Source: Lepraria neglecta
Taxonomy: Eukaryota > Ascomycota > Lecanoromycetes > Lecanorales > Stereocaulaceae
Assembly (NCBI GenBank): GCA_033220425.1
Contig: CM065648.1
Span: 1,922,001-1,986,000 of the forward strand
Length of the DNA: 64,000 nucleotides
Direction of reading: 5' to 3'
The notes beneath the pieces are model-generated. The model worked only from the letters and a program-made list of their open reading frames with translations. It ran no database searches and was not told the origin of the DNA. Below are positions 1 through 11,586 of the stretch, in pieces; position 1 is the stretch's first letter; each line of letters starts with the position of its first letter. The position numbers and the translations under genes were made by a program.

Positions 1-299
1 AGAATGTGGCTTCCACGACCAGTGACTGAGGAAAATCTTCAAGGAGAATATACATAACTCAGAAGATAGCCTTTCTTAGCATTTTTCGCTTATCTTGCGA
101 TCCGAGCCATATTGCAAATCAATGTTTTTGTTGTGCATTCTTCAGGGCAAGACCTCATTTGACGCGCCTGCCAGGACGCGTCAAACCAAAAAGTCTACCA
201 AGGTACAGTCGGGATATCCCATCACTTTGTGTTCTGTTGTGTTTTATTGTGTATGCGTTCCTGTTTCTCTCCCTGGAGATCCCCTATCATGCGGTGACA

Positions 300-2388
300 A
301 TGAGGCTGCGCATTGCGTTCGTTGGGCTCGCTACTCTGAGCTCAGTACGAGCCCAGGTGACTGTCTGTTTCGCAACATATGGAGCAGAGACAACAATGTA
401 TGTTCTCAGTCGAACAAGTCTGCCCTAGAAACATGGTGCTACAAGAGAAGAATTGGTCGTCGCGTGTCTTAGGCGCTGCTTCTTCACTGGTGAGAAAGAC
501 AGGCTGACTCTATTCTCACAGCGTTCCAGCCACTGGCCTGGATCTGTTGATCCAAGTAATCCCAGCCCAAGACGTACTCGCCCGGCGGCAGATATCATCG
601 CCTGACTCCGGCTACCTGGACTCAACAGGTCAAATCCAGCCACTTTGCCAGAAAGGTTCGATATTTCGATTAGCCAGCGGGCAGCTGTTTTCCGGGCCCG
701 AGCAGATATCAGTCTCGAGAGATTTACCATTCTTGCGATTCGCCATTTCTGAATCTGTGGGGGCTATAGACAGCATCTTCGCAGTCGCCACGGACGGAAC
801 TCTAGTTTGGAACAACGATGAATTCGATGGCCGTACTGCGCGATTCGGTGCTGATTCTGAGGGCATTCTCTATGGTGTCTTCTCTGGATCTATTCCTGGT
901 ATTTGGACAGAGGTGACATTGAAAGTCGTTGCAAGTAAGCTGTCAATCCATTCTTGGTGGTCATACGCCAGATCTGCACATGCTGACATTGCCTTTTCTT
1001 TATCTAAAGCTTCCGATTGCCCGGCTCTTCCAGCGTCTTCTTCCAGCGTACCAGCGCTGGCCTCATCTACCGCCTTCCTAACCTTCCCAAATTCATACGC
1101 CAATCGTTCAGTCCCACATGTTCCAACCGTTTATGGAGCCCCGTCAGGCTCGCTCCTATCCCCAAGTGTCGCTCCCACTGCGCGATCGATCGGCTTCACA
1201 AGCTCTCAAGGCTTCCCCCGGATTCCAATGATTCCCTCTGGTGCCAGTCCATCGTCATCTTCAAGCTTCAGCTCATCCTTCAGCACCTCTAACTCAAGCG
1301 CGATCTCAAGCGCAGCAAGTTCTGCCGCCACTACAACCTCTTCGGATCCTGTTCCTAGTTTCCCGACACCTAGTGACCCCGCCAACGCAGCCAGATCTAT
1401 CGTATCTTCAAACAGCTGGAGCGATTGGTGTTCGGAGTTGCTAGGGTATACCGCTACTGGAGCTATTTTTACTTTCGAGTCGACCATCGTGACCACTGAT
1501 GTAGTAATGAGCCCATCTGCGGCTACGACCACGCAAACGGAAAATTCGACATCGTCGGCAACAACCACGGCCCCGTCTAATGAAATCGTAATCATGGTAA
1601 CGCCTACATACACCACAACAATAAGCGACTTGGTATACGACACCGTTACTACTCTTACCGATATTGACACGACCACCTTCACCCCGATATACTCGAACCC
1701 CAGCGCCATGAAGCTTCGTGCAAGACAAGCCAGCAGCGACTTTATCACTCCAGGGGCTTTACAGACCTACGCAGCCAGTCTGCTCAGCTCAGCATGTTCG
1801 GATTACATTTCCCTCCCAAAATCAGGGCCAATCGTCTCTACGACATACATCATGACGATTATCCAAACTTCAGATACACCAGGCTCACTCGCGACCGTTG
1901 ACGAAACATCGGTTATACCGGCAACAACGACCATAAGCTCCGGGACCATTACAACAGTAGAGACATTCGCCGTCACCCTCGACATTAGCACTACCGACAC
2001 AACCGCCACAGCATCACTCACTGAGATCGAAATCTCAACCGACACAATCACAGCGCCGACTGACTACCCGAACTGCGACAACCTCGTCTCCCAAGTCAAC
2101 GGCCAACCCATAAACATCATTGACGACGCCCCCATCGTTGTTAACACCATCAATGACATTGATAATGCATATGACTGCTGTGTGATTTGTCAGACCACGG
2201 TACTCTGCGGTGCTACGTACTATATGAACGGGATGTGCAGTATGGTCATGGCTGAGACATGCTCGCCTAACACGTCTTTGGGGTATTTCGAAAGCATATT
2301 CTCGGAGTCGGCGGGGTATGTTCTTTCGAATGGAACTTGTGGGATGCTGGTTCATCGTGGGCAATTAGGGGATCCATCGGACGGGTGA
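300..2388 (+). CDS. Secreted DUF7908-type protein with Ser/Thr-rich middle and C-terminal Cys-rich (PAN/apple-like) region
   Basis: Exon 1 (300-397) starts with MRLRIAFVGLATLSSVRA, a clear signal peptide, followed by QVTVCF, the usual opening of the fungal DUF7908 domain. A 124-nt intron (398-521, gtatgt...cacag) joins in phase to exon 2, which carries the rest of that domain (roughly residues 20-170). A second intron is likely at 935-1009 (gtaagc...taaag); it is 75 nt long and stop-free, so the frame stays open if it is retained. The middle is Ser/Thr/Pro-rich, as in heavily O-glycosylated wall proteins. The last about 100 residues hold regularly spaced cysteines including YDCCVICQ, resembling PAN/apple-like modules. 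Function is unknown; secretion or wall association is an inference from the signal peptide and composition. The stop at 2388 is followed by no continuing frame. Confidence 0.75.
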
Positions 2389-2559
2389 AGGGTTGGGAGA
2401 ACTGGGGCGGTCTTCTCTATTGGTCAAAGTTATTCATGATTAATGTGACTATGTTATTCTGTTATGAGCCATGCCTGCTTGGATTGTCGGGCAGTTTCCC
2501 TCTGCCAGGAATGGAGCCTGGTATGGTGTTTAAATTAGGGAATGCAGATCGAAGTGCAA

Positions 2560-4378
2560 TTATAACTTCGCGGTACGAGCAGACCCCTTGATGGCACTCT
2601 CGATAACCACCATCGCATCCCAAAGCTTCCTCTCTTGCAACCTAGGTCCAACAACCTGAATAGACAGCGGGCTACCCAGATATGCATTCCTATCGATGGT
2701 TTCCTTGTTCCCTGAATGCCTCGTTAGAATCCAAACACCCCACATTCACAACAAACATTCGACTTACAAAGTTCCCTATTGACCTTATCCCAACCCCCCA
2801 GCACCTCCACATCTATGTCCTCCTCCAAATCCTCTTCCATCACACTCCTTACAGGTATCACCGCAGCCGGATAGTCCAAAAGCACGAAACTAGCTGTGTA
2901 GCTAACCCCATTCCACCGGTCAATCGGCGGGACTGGATGAGGTGCCACAGGGCAGATGAAAGCGTCGATACTCCTTCCATCAGCTGTCTTCCAGATCTCC
3001 AAGAAGTCATCCTGCAATTGCGTTTTCTGTGCTTGTAGATCTCGCAACCTATCAACGGTAGCTGGCTTCTTCCTTTTAAGACGGGTGGCCAGCCAGGGGA
3101 TTAAAGGCTCTCCGGTTTTCTCGAGGATGTCGAGCGTGTAGTTCCCTCCTTCGACATTGAAGAATTTGTTTGCTAGTCCTTGACAATCTTTGAACCTCTT
3201 CGCGTCCACATACACAATCTCTATCCCTTTAGCTTTCAACATCCGCACCGTATCCTCCAGCACCCTCCTAACAGGCGGCAACGGCTCCGTAACCCCATCC
3301 CTCCAGACAACCCCAATAACCATCTCCCGTTTCGGCCTCTCAACTCCATCACAACCACTCCACCACCTCCCCGGCAGCACACTCGCCTCCCTCTCCCACT
3401 GCCTCCCCCACTCCACCGCCTCCATAAAAACCCCCACATCATCCAAACATCGAGCAATCGGCCCCACGACAAATTCCATGCCCACCTTGCCCGCTGCTTC
3501 CAACTGAGCACTCCCCTGTCCTCCCGTCGGTATGCGACCCGCGCTTGGTTTAAATCCAACAATGCCGTTGCACATAGGAGGTATGCGGACACTACCACCC
3601 ACATCCGTCCCCACGCCAAGAACAGTACCCCGCATCTTCACCAGCACACCTTCACCCCCAGAACTACCGCCAGCCGTCCATTGCTGCCTGTTCGCTGGGT
3701 TTAAGGTGCGCCCGAAAATATTATTAGCACTATCCAACGCCAGGAGCGTCTGCGGAACATTGGTCTTGCAGGGTATGACTGCACCAGCATCCAGGAGGAG
3801 TTTTACGAGGGGTGCGTTTGCGGCGGCGGGCGAGAAACAGAGGGATGCGATTCCGATGCTGGAGTCGTAGCCGGCGATGTGGAAGGTATCTTTTACTGAA
3901 ATGGGGAGGCCGTGGAGGGGACCGAGAGGCTGTCCGGTGCGTGTGAGGTGGGCATCGAGGAAGGAGGCACGGTCGAGGGCGAGTTGGAAGAGGGGCTCGG
4001 TGATGCAGTTGGTCAGTTGCTGAGCGATGGCGGCGCGCTGGGAGGGGTGTTAGCTGCGTGATGGTAGTGTAGAGCGAAGGAGGGATGGGAGGGTTGGGGA
4101 GGAGTATTAACCTTGCAGAATGCGGTTGCGACTTCGATGGCTGTAAACTTCCTCTTATGCAGGGTATTGAGCAATTCGCGGGCGTGGTAGTCTTCAGTGA
4201 TATGAATCTCCCTAGCCGTCAGAATCCCACTCGCCCGGGGCACAGAAAGAACATTCGCAGTCGTGGACGGAGGCAGCTTGGAGGGTGATATCTGCCATTC
4301 TGAGGGAATTCGAGAGGCGACGTCTGCGAGCTTTTTGTCGCGGATGGTTTGCCATTGCATCTGCTGCTGTTGGGCCAT
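2560..4378 (-). CDS. Amidase (amidase signature family, acetamidase-like)
   Basis: Three exons: 4378-4112, 4037-2768 and 2711-2560; introns 4038-4111 and 2712-2767 have gt...ag ends on the minus strand and restore frame. The spliced protein is 562 aa, a normal length for fungal amidases. The amidase-signature triad is visible: Lys in the PISVKDTF block, Ser in VGGSVRIP, and the Ser nucleophile environment in the GGSSGGEG glycine-serine loop. The final exon supplies the usual AYLGSPLSIQVVGPRL ending. The family hydrolyses carboxamides to acid plus ammonia; substrate cannot be told from sequence. The start at 4378 is supported by the MAQQQQMQWQTIRDKK opening typical of fungal acetamidase-like proteins. 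Coding-strand composition swings from C-rich to G-rich inside exon 2. Confidence 0.9.
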
Positions 4379-4961
4379 TGGAGGTGGTGGGGAGGATGGT
4401 ATTCAAGCCTCAACGGCCCGGTGCTGCGAGTCATGTAGAGTCTAATCTCAAGCTTTTAGGGAACAAGCCACAGGGAACTTTTCTAGGGAAGAAGGGCAAA
4501 ACTTTTGGAACACAACGCGAGCAACTGTTGCGTGGCTTACATCGTAGCTAAACATCACATCATGAGATTGTCTTCACTTAATCACAATGTAATGCCTATC
4601 GTGACTGCTGGCTACTTCACAAGCCAATAGACTGGGTGTCTGTGGCATTGATGAGAGTGCGCTGGCAACTCGTCCTACCCCACCAAGGTTGCGAGGCCGC
4701 CCATGCGGAGTGAGGGGTAATAGCTACGATGTTCGCAGGCAAAATCACCGAAGAAGTGGTGAGAAGATGGTCAGGCAGAGCAAGTCTCCATTCCTATGCT
4801 AATGCTATCGCTTTCCGCCCATCCTCCATAGCCGCAACCGTCATCCATCGTAAAGAAACAAATGTGGTCCGTCTTCCATCGCAAGGGACACCAGCAGCTT
4901 GAATCGAATCTCCAAACTAGTATCGACCTCGATCCGGAGGCGTAAACATCATCTAGGTCTT
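4379..4961. other. Intergenic, amidase promoter side
   Basis: About 580 bases between the amidase start and the 3' end of the GRG-1-like gene. It should contain the amidase promoter and the 3' UTR of the neighbour. I see no gene, RNA or repeat in it. Confidence 0.5.
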
Positions 4962-5313
4962 TTACTAGCCGCATCAGCTTGTTTCTCCATGATCAGAGTG
5001 GGGAGTAGGGACGTACGGTGTGCTTCACTTCGTTGGCCTTGTCTCCAGCAGCATCCTTTGCAGCCTCGGCACGGGTTCCTACTGAGGCGTCGCTGTCCTT
5101 GGCAACGTCTGTGGAACATGGGTTAGCTGATAAATGGATAGTGTGAGAGCAGTGAGGAGGAAGACGTACTCTTGTTGGCCTCCTTGGAGGTGGTGTCAAG
5201 GGTGCCCTTGACGGTGTCGGTGACCGAGTTGGCTGCGTCCCTTGAGAAGGTGGGTCAGTGAGGTGTCAAATGAGGCTAGACAAGAATGCTTGAGCTTACT
5301 TGGTTGCTTCCAT
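4962..5313 (-). CDS. grg-1: GRG-1/CCG-1-like glucose-repressible, clock- and stress-associated small protein
   Basis: Four exons are inferred: 5313-5300 (MEATK), 5240-5170, 5108-5017 and a final exon that is only a stop codon at 4964-4962. Introns begin GTAAGC, GTACGT and GTACGT and end in AG. The product of about 59 aa contains KDSDASVGTRAEAAKDAAGD, the hallmark of the Neurospora GRG-1/CCG-1 family, preceded by VTDTVKGTLDTTSKEANKN. The protein is hydrophilic, Ala/Lys/Asp rich and LEA-like. Family members are strongly induced by carbon starvation, light, clock or stress; their biochemical role is unknown. The family is usually about 70 aa, so the 3' end is uncertain: without the last splice the frame would instead run to KHTVRPYSPL. 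An AGGGG/CCCCT stress-type motif lies upstream near 5427-5432. Confidence 0.8.
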
Positions 5314-6300
5314 TTTAATGGTTGAAGTTGTTTGTGTGTAGGTTGATTGAAATTTTGGTTGTGTGTTGAGGAAGTGTATGATATTGTAAGGATGTAGAAG
5401 AGAAGAAGCCAGTTGGCAGAAGGTGAGAGGGGTTTTTGTTGACTGCAACTGGAGCCTTACCCCGCGCACGTCACCGCTAACGCAGGTAACCCACGTCACT
5501 GAGGGCGATCTTGGAATCCCATGACTCTCAAGGACTTCTAAGCCACACTTGCCTAAGCCAATCAGCCAGCCATCGACTGACCCTCGAGATCACGATTGCC
5601 TTTTTTTTTCCTGGAAATTGGTGGTCCATGACGTTGAGTGAGCATTCGCCCTCAGCCCCACCATGCATTTTGCCAAAGAAGGATGGTTCACCAGTCAATT
5701 GCCAACGTTGTATATGTGGCACCGGCGTACTGCTCCGGTTTTTACACTTCTTTAGGTACTTCACGTACGTAACGGCGGGTCCTCCGCAACAAGTATTGCT
5801 CTTTGCTCAACCGCGGCCCAGCTCTAGGCTTCTTTCATCGTCGTCATAAAGAACTCAAGTGACGCCAGAGGTTAACTTCCTTCTTGTATTCATGAAGCCA
5901 ATAGTGTTGTTTGGAGCGTCAATAACTGCTTTCTCAAGGCTTGCATAAAAAGGGCCAACTGTGCATCTCCGTCGCCTGTGTTTGGGATTGAAGGCAGTCC
6001 ATGGCTTTGTGTGATGTCTGGGCATATTATTGACATCATGGACGAATGCGGCAGTACACTTGCGGTCCAACCCACGAACAAACAAGTCTTTAGTCTTTCG
6101 GTTTGAAGATATGACGAGATTTCGTCGACGCAGAATAGAAAGTATTAAACAGCAAAGAGAAAAAGAAAAGAAGCCGAGACGGCTAGAGACGGTTAATATT
6201 CGGTCCTCATTATTTGTGCACCTTAATGTGTTAAAGTTTAGCCTCTTCGATAGCTTTTATTCATCTTAGACATGTATTGCAGTTCTTACACGCAAATTAA
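5314..6300. other. Gene-poor stretch upstream of GRG-1-like gene
   Basis: The first roughly 200 bases are the GRG-1 promoter and 5' UTR region. The remainder, to about 6300, holds only short open frames without recognisable protein features. No RNA gene or clear repeat was seen. Confidence 0.4.
5426..5432 (-). promoter_or_regulatory. Possible STRE (CCCCT) upstream of the GRG-1-like gene
   Basis: On the minus strand a CCCCT core lies about 115 nt upstream of the GRG-1-like start codon. Stress-response elements of this form are bound by Msn2/Seb1-type zinc fingers in fungi. A five-base motif is weak evidence on its own. Confidence 0.25.
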
Positions 6301-8734
6301 GACTATCAAGGTGTTCGCTCTGGTCCCCTGTGAATTGTCAACATGTCAAGTTCGCATGTGTGAAACTATTTCCACCGACGTTCCAAAATGATACGGCTAC
6401 AATAGAAATGTTTAGTATCCGTCCCTTCCGTCGGTGGTTCCCGACCGTCGTATTGTTCAAGGTACCTGTGTACTCGACACGCATGCTCGAAGTTGTATTG
6501 ATTCTTACCTGCGTGCCAGTTGTCACGAACATAGCTTCTCTGCAATTTCATGATCGCAGCGCCCAGGTCGCTCCAACATATCTGCATGTCGATGTCGTGA
6601 CGATGAATTCCCGTCGCTGTCAGATTTGCGGCCATGGCTTCTACTTCAGCACAATAGTGATCGTCGCCATTGCGGAATCGATATCTATGGTCTCTGGGAA
6701 TCCCGAGCTACTTGTTTCCGCGTACAGGAAAACGGATTTCGATCTTGCAAAATCTGTTCGACGTTGCGAAGGCATGTTCTAAGAGCGTATAGCAGGTAAT
6801 ACACCACTTCCCGCTCCCCGAGCATGCACTGCCACTGCAGTCTTGGTACTGGTTAGGTGTGTATAAACCCGAAACAACTTACAGCATGTACACTTCGACA
6901 GGGGGCACCAAGGTCTGGTCAAAGCTTTCCTGGCAAGATTCAGCTATGTCTGTTCCATACCTCTTGTCCCACCTAGAGGATCTCGGAGTCAGTATTGTTA
7001 TTTCTAGATTAGGAAACGAGCACCGAGAAGTGCTTTCTAAGTATGTCCCGCAACTTAGAGCATGGTAACGGTCAGGAAAACAGGTCTCGGAAAGGATAAC
7101 TCACTGTGTCAAGCCTGCTTCGTTCAGCCAGGATATTATCTCGTTTCCAAGAGTATCGCCACAAACACAGGGAAGATATCTCTCTCGTCCCCACCACCAG
7201 GCCAATCTGATGGGTTTACTGAGGTCGTGCAGTACCATGTCGTTGAAACAAACCGGCAGGTAACTTCCTGAGCTTGAAGGGCTATTGCTGCCGGAGATAA
7301 TCTCGTCAATAGTGGGAAAGAAACTGTCCCCGTTATAACGATTACGCTGCCAATGCGCGAACGATCCATTGATGAACTCCCCAGCAGTAATTCCGAATTC
7401 ATTGTTGGAGTCTGAGAGCACATCCAGACCAAACATCTTTAGCTCTCTTCTCTTGTCGACTTCGAAACTCGAGCTACTCGAAAACGAATTAGTCGAAGTC
7501 GAATTGCCTAGAGCTCGTTAGTGGAGGTCTACTTCCACATTCCTTAACGAAGGCGCGACTTACGTCCCGAACCACTGTTTATGGCATGCATGGTGTCATC
7601 CACGCTTGCCCGATAAACGCTAGCAGCCCCCCTCGATGGCCAAATTCAACATCTTCTCGGCGTTGACTTCCGCGTCTTTTGGAGCGTTCGGTCTGTGTTT
7701 GCAAAGCGCACCTTCAAGACTCTGGGGTATAAGCTGCACAAAGAGTACATTAGCCGGATCGGTACCTATGTGTCTGACAATGATAAGGGCTCACCATGGT
7801 GGGAGTTGAGGTGAGGATATTCTGCACTCTTCCCCCTTCCTTGGTGAGGACATTGTGGCCACTGTTGCGCGCTCCCTTCCACGGTACTTTTGGTGGGGGC
7901 CTTTAGGAATTATGGTTCCAGCAGCGACTTGTTCTCCTTCGACGAGGGCAACGTCACCCGCTATTTCCGAAACCACAAACATGGGAACAAAAGCAGCAGC
8001 TGGCTTCTAGCGCGCACTTTGCGTCTACAGAATCGTCGTGAAACCAAAAAAGGGTGTACGCCATGTCCATCGCTTTGCTGGTAACCCCAGTCTGGGCATT
8101 TATGCTTTGCTCCTCTGAAACAGGTCAGCTTGAGGGTTTACAATCCTAGTTGCGGGCTGGAGCTTACCCTGACCACGCCAGGTATTACGTTGGCGTTGTG
8201 GAATGATTCCAAAATAAGATGTATCTGCTGAGCCGTCTCGTACCCGTGTATAGATTTCGTTACATTCTGGCTTGATAGTGCAGCTTTTCTTTTCAGGACT
8301 GCACTCCGTGTTCTCATACCAGTCAAGAACATCCTTCACAAAGAGGTCCGGCTTCGAGTGTATTTCCCTCCACTTCGTCGAGTCCGTATCCACACATGAT
8401 CTCCAATCCTTGTACACTTAGCCAGCTCCGGTTCTGTTCCAGTTCTCTATGGTTGGCAAGAAAGATTCGTCACAGTGTAGATCTTTTAAGTCCAGGCGGA
8501 ACTGGATCATCCAAGGCCTCTGGTGCAATTGGAATGACCGGTCGTATTGTGATAGGAAGTTGAATTGTGCAGACTGGTGGAATTGTCAGAACTGGTAGAC
8601 ACCTTTGGACCATTGTCTCTAGCTTCATGGTCGCTTGTTTTCCTTGAGATAAGAGGCGTGCTCGCTGCCACTGTCTCCGACCGCAGTATCAACAAGGCCT
8701 GTTGAAAGGTCAACCAAAGAGTGAGCCTCCTCAT
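6300..8734 (-). pseudogene. Decayed secreted-protein gene (fossil; possibly killer-toxin-like/chitinase-associated family)
   Basis: On the minus strand several protein-like blocks lie in order. The first is a signal-peptide-like N-terminus near 8734 (MRRLTLWLTFQQALLILR), followed by an Asn/Ser/Thr-rich linker. Then come Trp/Cys-containing segments near 8100-8420, a block near 7100-7440 with SYLPVCFNDM and CVCGDTLGNE, and a last block near 6366-6635 with CWSDLGAAI and ACRVHRYLEQYDG. The order and cysteine content suggest remains of one long secreted protein. A link to the C-terminal part of fungal killer-toxin-like chitinases is only an impression from motif style. It is broken in several places and is treated as a fossil. 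Confidence 0.4.
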
Positions 8735-9346
8735 CGTGAACTAACGGAAATGGTCAAGGCCTACTGTGGTTCATGTTATCGAAACAATGCGTGTTCTGAT
8801 ACAAGTGGGAGGCAAGGTCCAGTAGAATGCTCAAGAAAAAGGCCGGGAGGAAACCCTATCACATGTCCAATCTATTGCGCTCAAGATATCCACTACTTGG
8901 CGTACTGATAGCTTCAAGGTGACAATTTCGGGACTGGCGAAACATGGAGAATATCTCAAATTTGCTCATGGCTCCACTTTCTTATCTAAAACTTTACGCC
9001 AACCGAGGAAAAAAACCAATGCAGATACAAGAACAAGGGTCGACTTGGCTGTCTGTGTATATATTCTGTGGGTCAAGCCCGACCGCTCGCTCTGGGGCTG
9101 TGACGATTCATCCTCACCGTTTACGTTGTGTCGAGATAATTTCTTCTCAACCTGCATAAACATCAATGATAATACCTGCTGCATCTTCTGATTTGCTTTG
9201 AAATAATCGCTCTATTTCATCCCAGTCTCCATACATTGCGAAACCAATGTGCCGAACAAATATCCGTCTCGTTTATCGTGGAACTGCTGGGCCAGAGCGA
9301 TTCTAGCCCCTATCTCTTGCAGACAATGATTATGAAAAGCTGCGCC
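8735..9346. other. Intergenic between two secreted-protein loci
   Basis: About 610 bases with short unconvincing frames on both strands. It should include the promoter of the decayed gene and the 3' flank of the intact secreted-protein gene. No repeat or RNA gene recognised. Confidence 0.4.
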
Positions 9347-10106
9347 TCACAATGATTGGAAAGAGTTCTTCCCGCGCTCTTCGCGTTTCCTTTCCGCGAC
9401 ATATGAAGCGGAAATGGATGAATTTGAGATACCCAATGCCGCTGCAGCGTCAAGGCCATACCTTTGGTTTGCCAAACTGCTTCTCGGCCAAAACCCGACG
9501 ATTATATTCCCCGCGACGCTTGCCCACCCTGGCAGACCTCGTCCCTCCACGCACGTATCGAACAGATCTGTAATGACTGCGGAGATGCTGTGCCAAGTCT
9601 CCATCTGAAAACGAGCAGCGCGGCCCGTTGGGAGGTAAGACCCAGCCTCAGTCGGTAAAGCGTTGTCATAGAAATCTTCGGTCATTCTTACTACGAGAAC
9701 ACAGCTATCTAGGCCAGGAACTTGTTAATCCTATTGATCGTAATGAAAATGCCAAACCAGTCAATTCTCACTCACTGTATTTAGCACCGTCGGGTAATTG
9801 CCAGCCACCGGGTGGTCGTCGGGACCAAGGGGGGGTCCGTTGCGAATAGAATGTGTAAACCGTTCTTATATTCTCTGTAACACTCTCCAGCAACTTTGAT
9901 TCAGCGCCACGGCACCAGTCTGTATTAATTGGATTGACAGCTCTTCCCCATTCAGGATGCCGAATGGTATCGACGCATTGCGGGGACATGTTTGAAGGGA
10001 TAGAGGATGTCATGGATCCTTCGAGGGCCGTTCTAGAAGAGATCGAGTTGAGCGTGACGCTACCAAACACTGCGCGTATCCAAGGCAGAAACCACAGCAA
10101 TCGCAT
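9347..10106 (-). CDS. Predicted secreted protein, unknown function
   Basis: Two exons, 10106-9776 and 9708-9347, are joined by a 67-nt intron (9709-9775, GTGAGT...CTAG) that keeps frame and gives 230 aa. The N-terminus MRLLWFLPWIRAVFGSVTL is a signal-peptide-like hydrophobic run. Recognisable conserved-looking blocks are CVDTIRHPEWGRAVNPINTD, PPWSRRPPGGWQLPDGAKY, AGSYLPTGRAARFQMETWHS and CVEGRGLPGWASVAGN. I know of no characterised function. Similar small proteins occur near killer-toxin-like chitinase genes in other ascomycetes, which would fit the decayed gene immediately downstream, but this is an inference. Unlike its neighbours this gene has no visible lesions. Confidence 0.65.
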
Positions 10107-10771
10107 GTTGATTAGGGCGATAGAAATATTGAATCATCGGTGTACAAGGCCGGGCCAGATATTGAGCTGGGCGTACAAGGTCTGAAATAAAGCAAAAGAA
10201 GAAGAGGAAAAAGAGGAAGGATGCGAATCAGAGTTCCGAGGGCGCAGATCCAGGATATATTTGATCTTCTTGGCCCATGCGTTCACACATGAGATCTGTG
10301 CGTACAACTCTTCCGTGGATTATCCCGAACGCCTGTCCAATACCTAACGGACTCGCTGGGGCGCATTGTAAGTCGCGTTGTCGCAAGTCGCAGTGTAACA
10401 ATAGAAGCGCGTGCACCGATCACTCGGAACAGGCACGGCATGACTATTAGGTGGTTTTAATCATATAGGCGGTACACGTTCTCTATCTTCCCTGAGCCGC
10501 TCAATGCATAGAGGGTTAGGCAGATTCCCGACTTAGAACGTTAGGAGAAGTCATAACAGTAAGAGAACTCTCGAGTCACGAGTATTCATTAATTACTTAT
10601 TTCCCCACTTTGAATGACTCAAACCAAGCCCTCCCTCTAAAAGACACCAAAAGTCACGGCTTCTCTTGTCGTAATGGATAGTGTAACTCTCGAAAAGTGA
10701 ATAGGTACGAGTACACCGAAATCCAACCAAAAAGGTTTACTCGACCCAGTCCTCACACTGAAGTCAAGTAT
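10107..10771. other. Intergenic, no gene seen
   Basis: About 660 bases. It holds the promoter of the 230-aa secreted protein gene and the 3' flank of the small cysteine-rich gene; there are no convincing frames or repeats. Confidence 0.4.
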
Positions 10772-11235
10772 TCAGCAATGCCCCCCGGGCGTACAAGTCT
10801 GGACCGCTATCCCCGAATTTGAAGGAAGATGGGGAATCCAAAGCCTGGAACATCCCATAGGCTCATTCATCTCATGACAACCAGCCTTCCTCGCATTGTC
10901 TTCCGCCATCGAAATTACAAATGAACAAGTCACCTGCAAGCCATCGTATATCGTATTGAGCGCACCGCCCCCGGGAAGCGCATCCACGAAGTCAAGTTCC
11001 TCTTCCTCAAGGAGGTCGCGGCTGAGACCGTATGACTTGAACTGAGTCGAATAGTTCATTCCGTACCCGGGGTATCTTGCATCGAAGACATCACCATGGC
11101 AATCGTCTGTGGTATACGCCCTGAACTGGACGGTGGCTCGTATATTGGGCTCTCTCCCATGTAAGCTGTGGTGGCTGCTTGGGGGGTGGCAAGGGTTGTA
11201 CCTGCGATGAGGGCGGCGATAAGAACGGTTTTCAT
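10772..11235 (-). CDS. Small cysteine-rich secreted protein (frame change between signal peptide and body)
   Basis: The start at 11235 gives MKTVLIAALIAGTTLATPQA, a strong signal peptide. The body lies in another frame from about 11140 down to the stop at 10772. It begins RATVQFRAYTTDDCHGDVFD, and the rest contains evenly spaced cysteines (DDC, VTC, AGC, MGC, QTC and a terminal HC). The two frames differ by one register and no well-formed intron fits, so this is either a single-base lesion or an unusual splice. A TATATAAG box lies about 80-90 nt upstream of the ATG. The size (about 150 aa), signal peptide and six or more cysteines fit effector-like or defence-type secreted proteins, but no family was recognised. 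Confidence 0.5.
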
Positions 11236-11316
11236 AAAGTATGTGGTGGTCAAGGATTTATGGGAAGGTGGCTCAATTGTTTCTATCTGTGCCGGAACAT
11301 CCTCCAGATCGATAGG

Positions 11317-11326
11317 GCTTATATAT
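11317..11326 (-). promoter_or_regulatory. TATA box of the small cysteine-rich secreted gene
   Basis: TTTATATATAAG reads on the minus strand about 80-90 nt before the ATG at 11235, a normal distance for a fungal TATA-containing promoter. No other start codon fits it better. Confidence 0.5.
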
Positions 11327-11443
11327 AAATGAGGAAGAGAGGACAAAGGACTGACCGATATTACTCGATTCTAGTACTTTCTGAAAGAAATAGATAACGA
11401 GGACAAAGACTGGATATATAATTAGCAATTGCAACAAAGCACC

Positions 11444-11586
11444 TGTTGCAATCCGTTGCTTGATTGCTTTCTATGCGATTCCAGAAGCCTGTTGCTAGCC
11501 GTTCTTTGTCTGTTTGGGCCATATATGGGGCCCTGGGGGCCCCCATTAGCTAGATATCCTTCCCAGCCTATTGCCACATTGCAACA
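11444..11586. mobile_element. Solo LTR (copia-like), 143 bp, with 5-bp target-site duplication
   Basis: The segment starts TGTTGCAAT and ends ATTGCAACA, i.e. TG...CA ends within a short terminal inverted repeat. It is flanked on both sides by the same five bases, gcacc (11439-11443 and 11587-11591). It carries a TATATA-type core near its middle. These are the marks of a solo LTR left by recombination between the two LTRs of a retrotransposon. The intact target duplication suggests modest age. A family name beyond LTR, probably copia by its short LTR and 5-bp duplication, is not secure. Confidence 0.7.

Noticed and set aside
1206-1748. 180-codon minus-strand open frame inside the DUF7908 gene
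   Set aside because: It is an antisense shadow of a Ser/Thr-rich coding region and has valine-rich low complexity.
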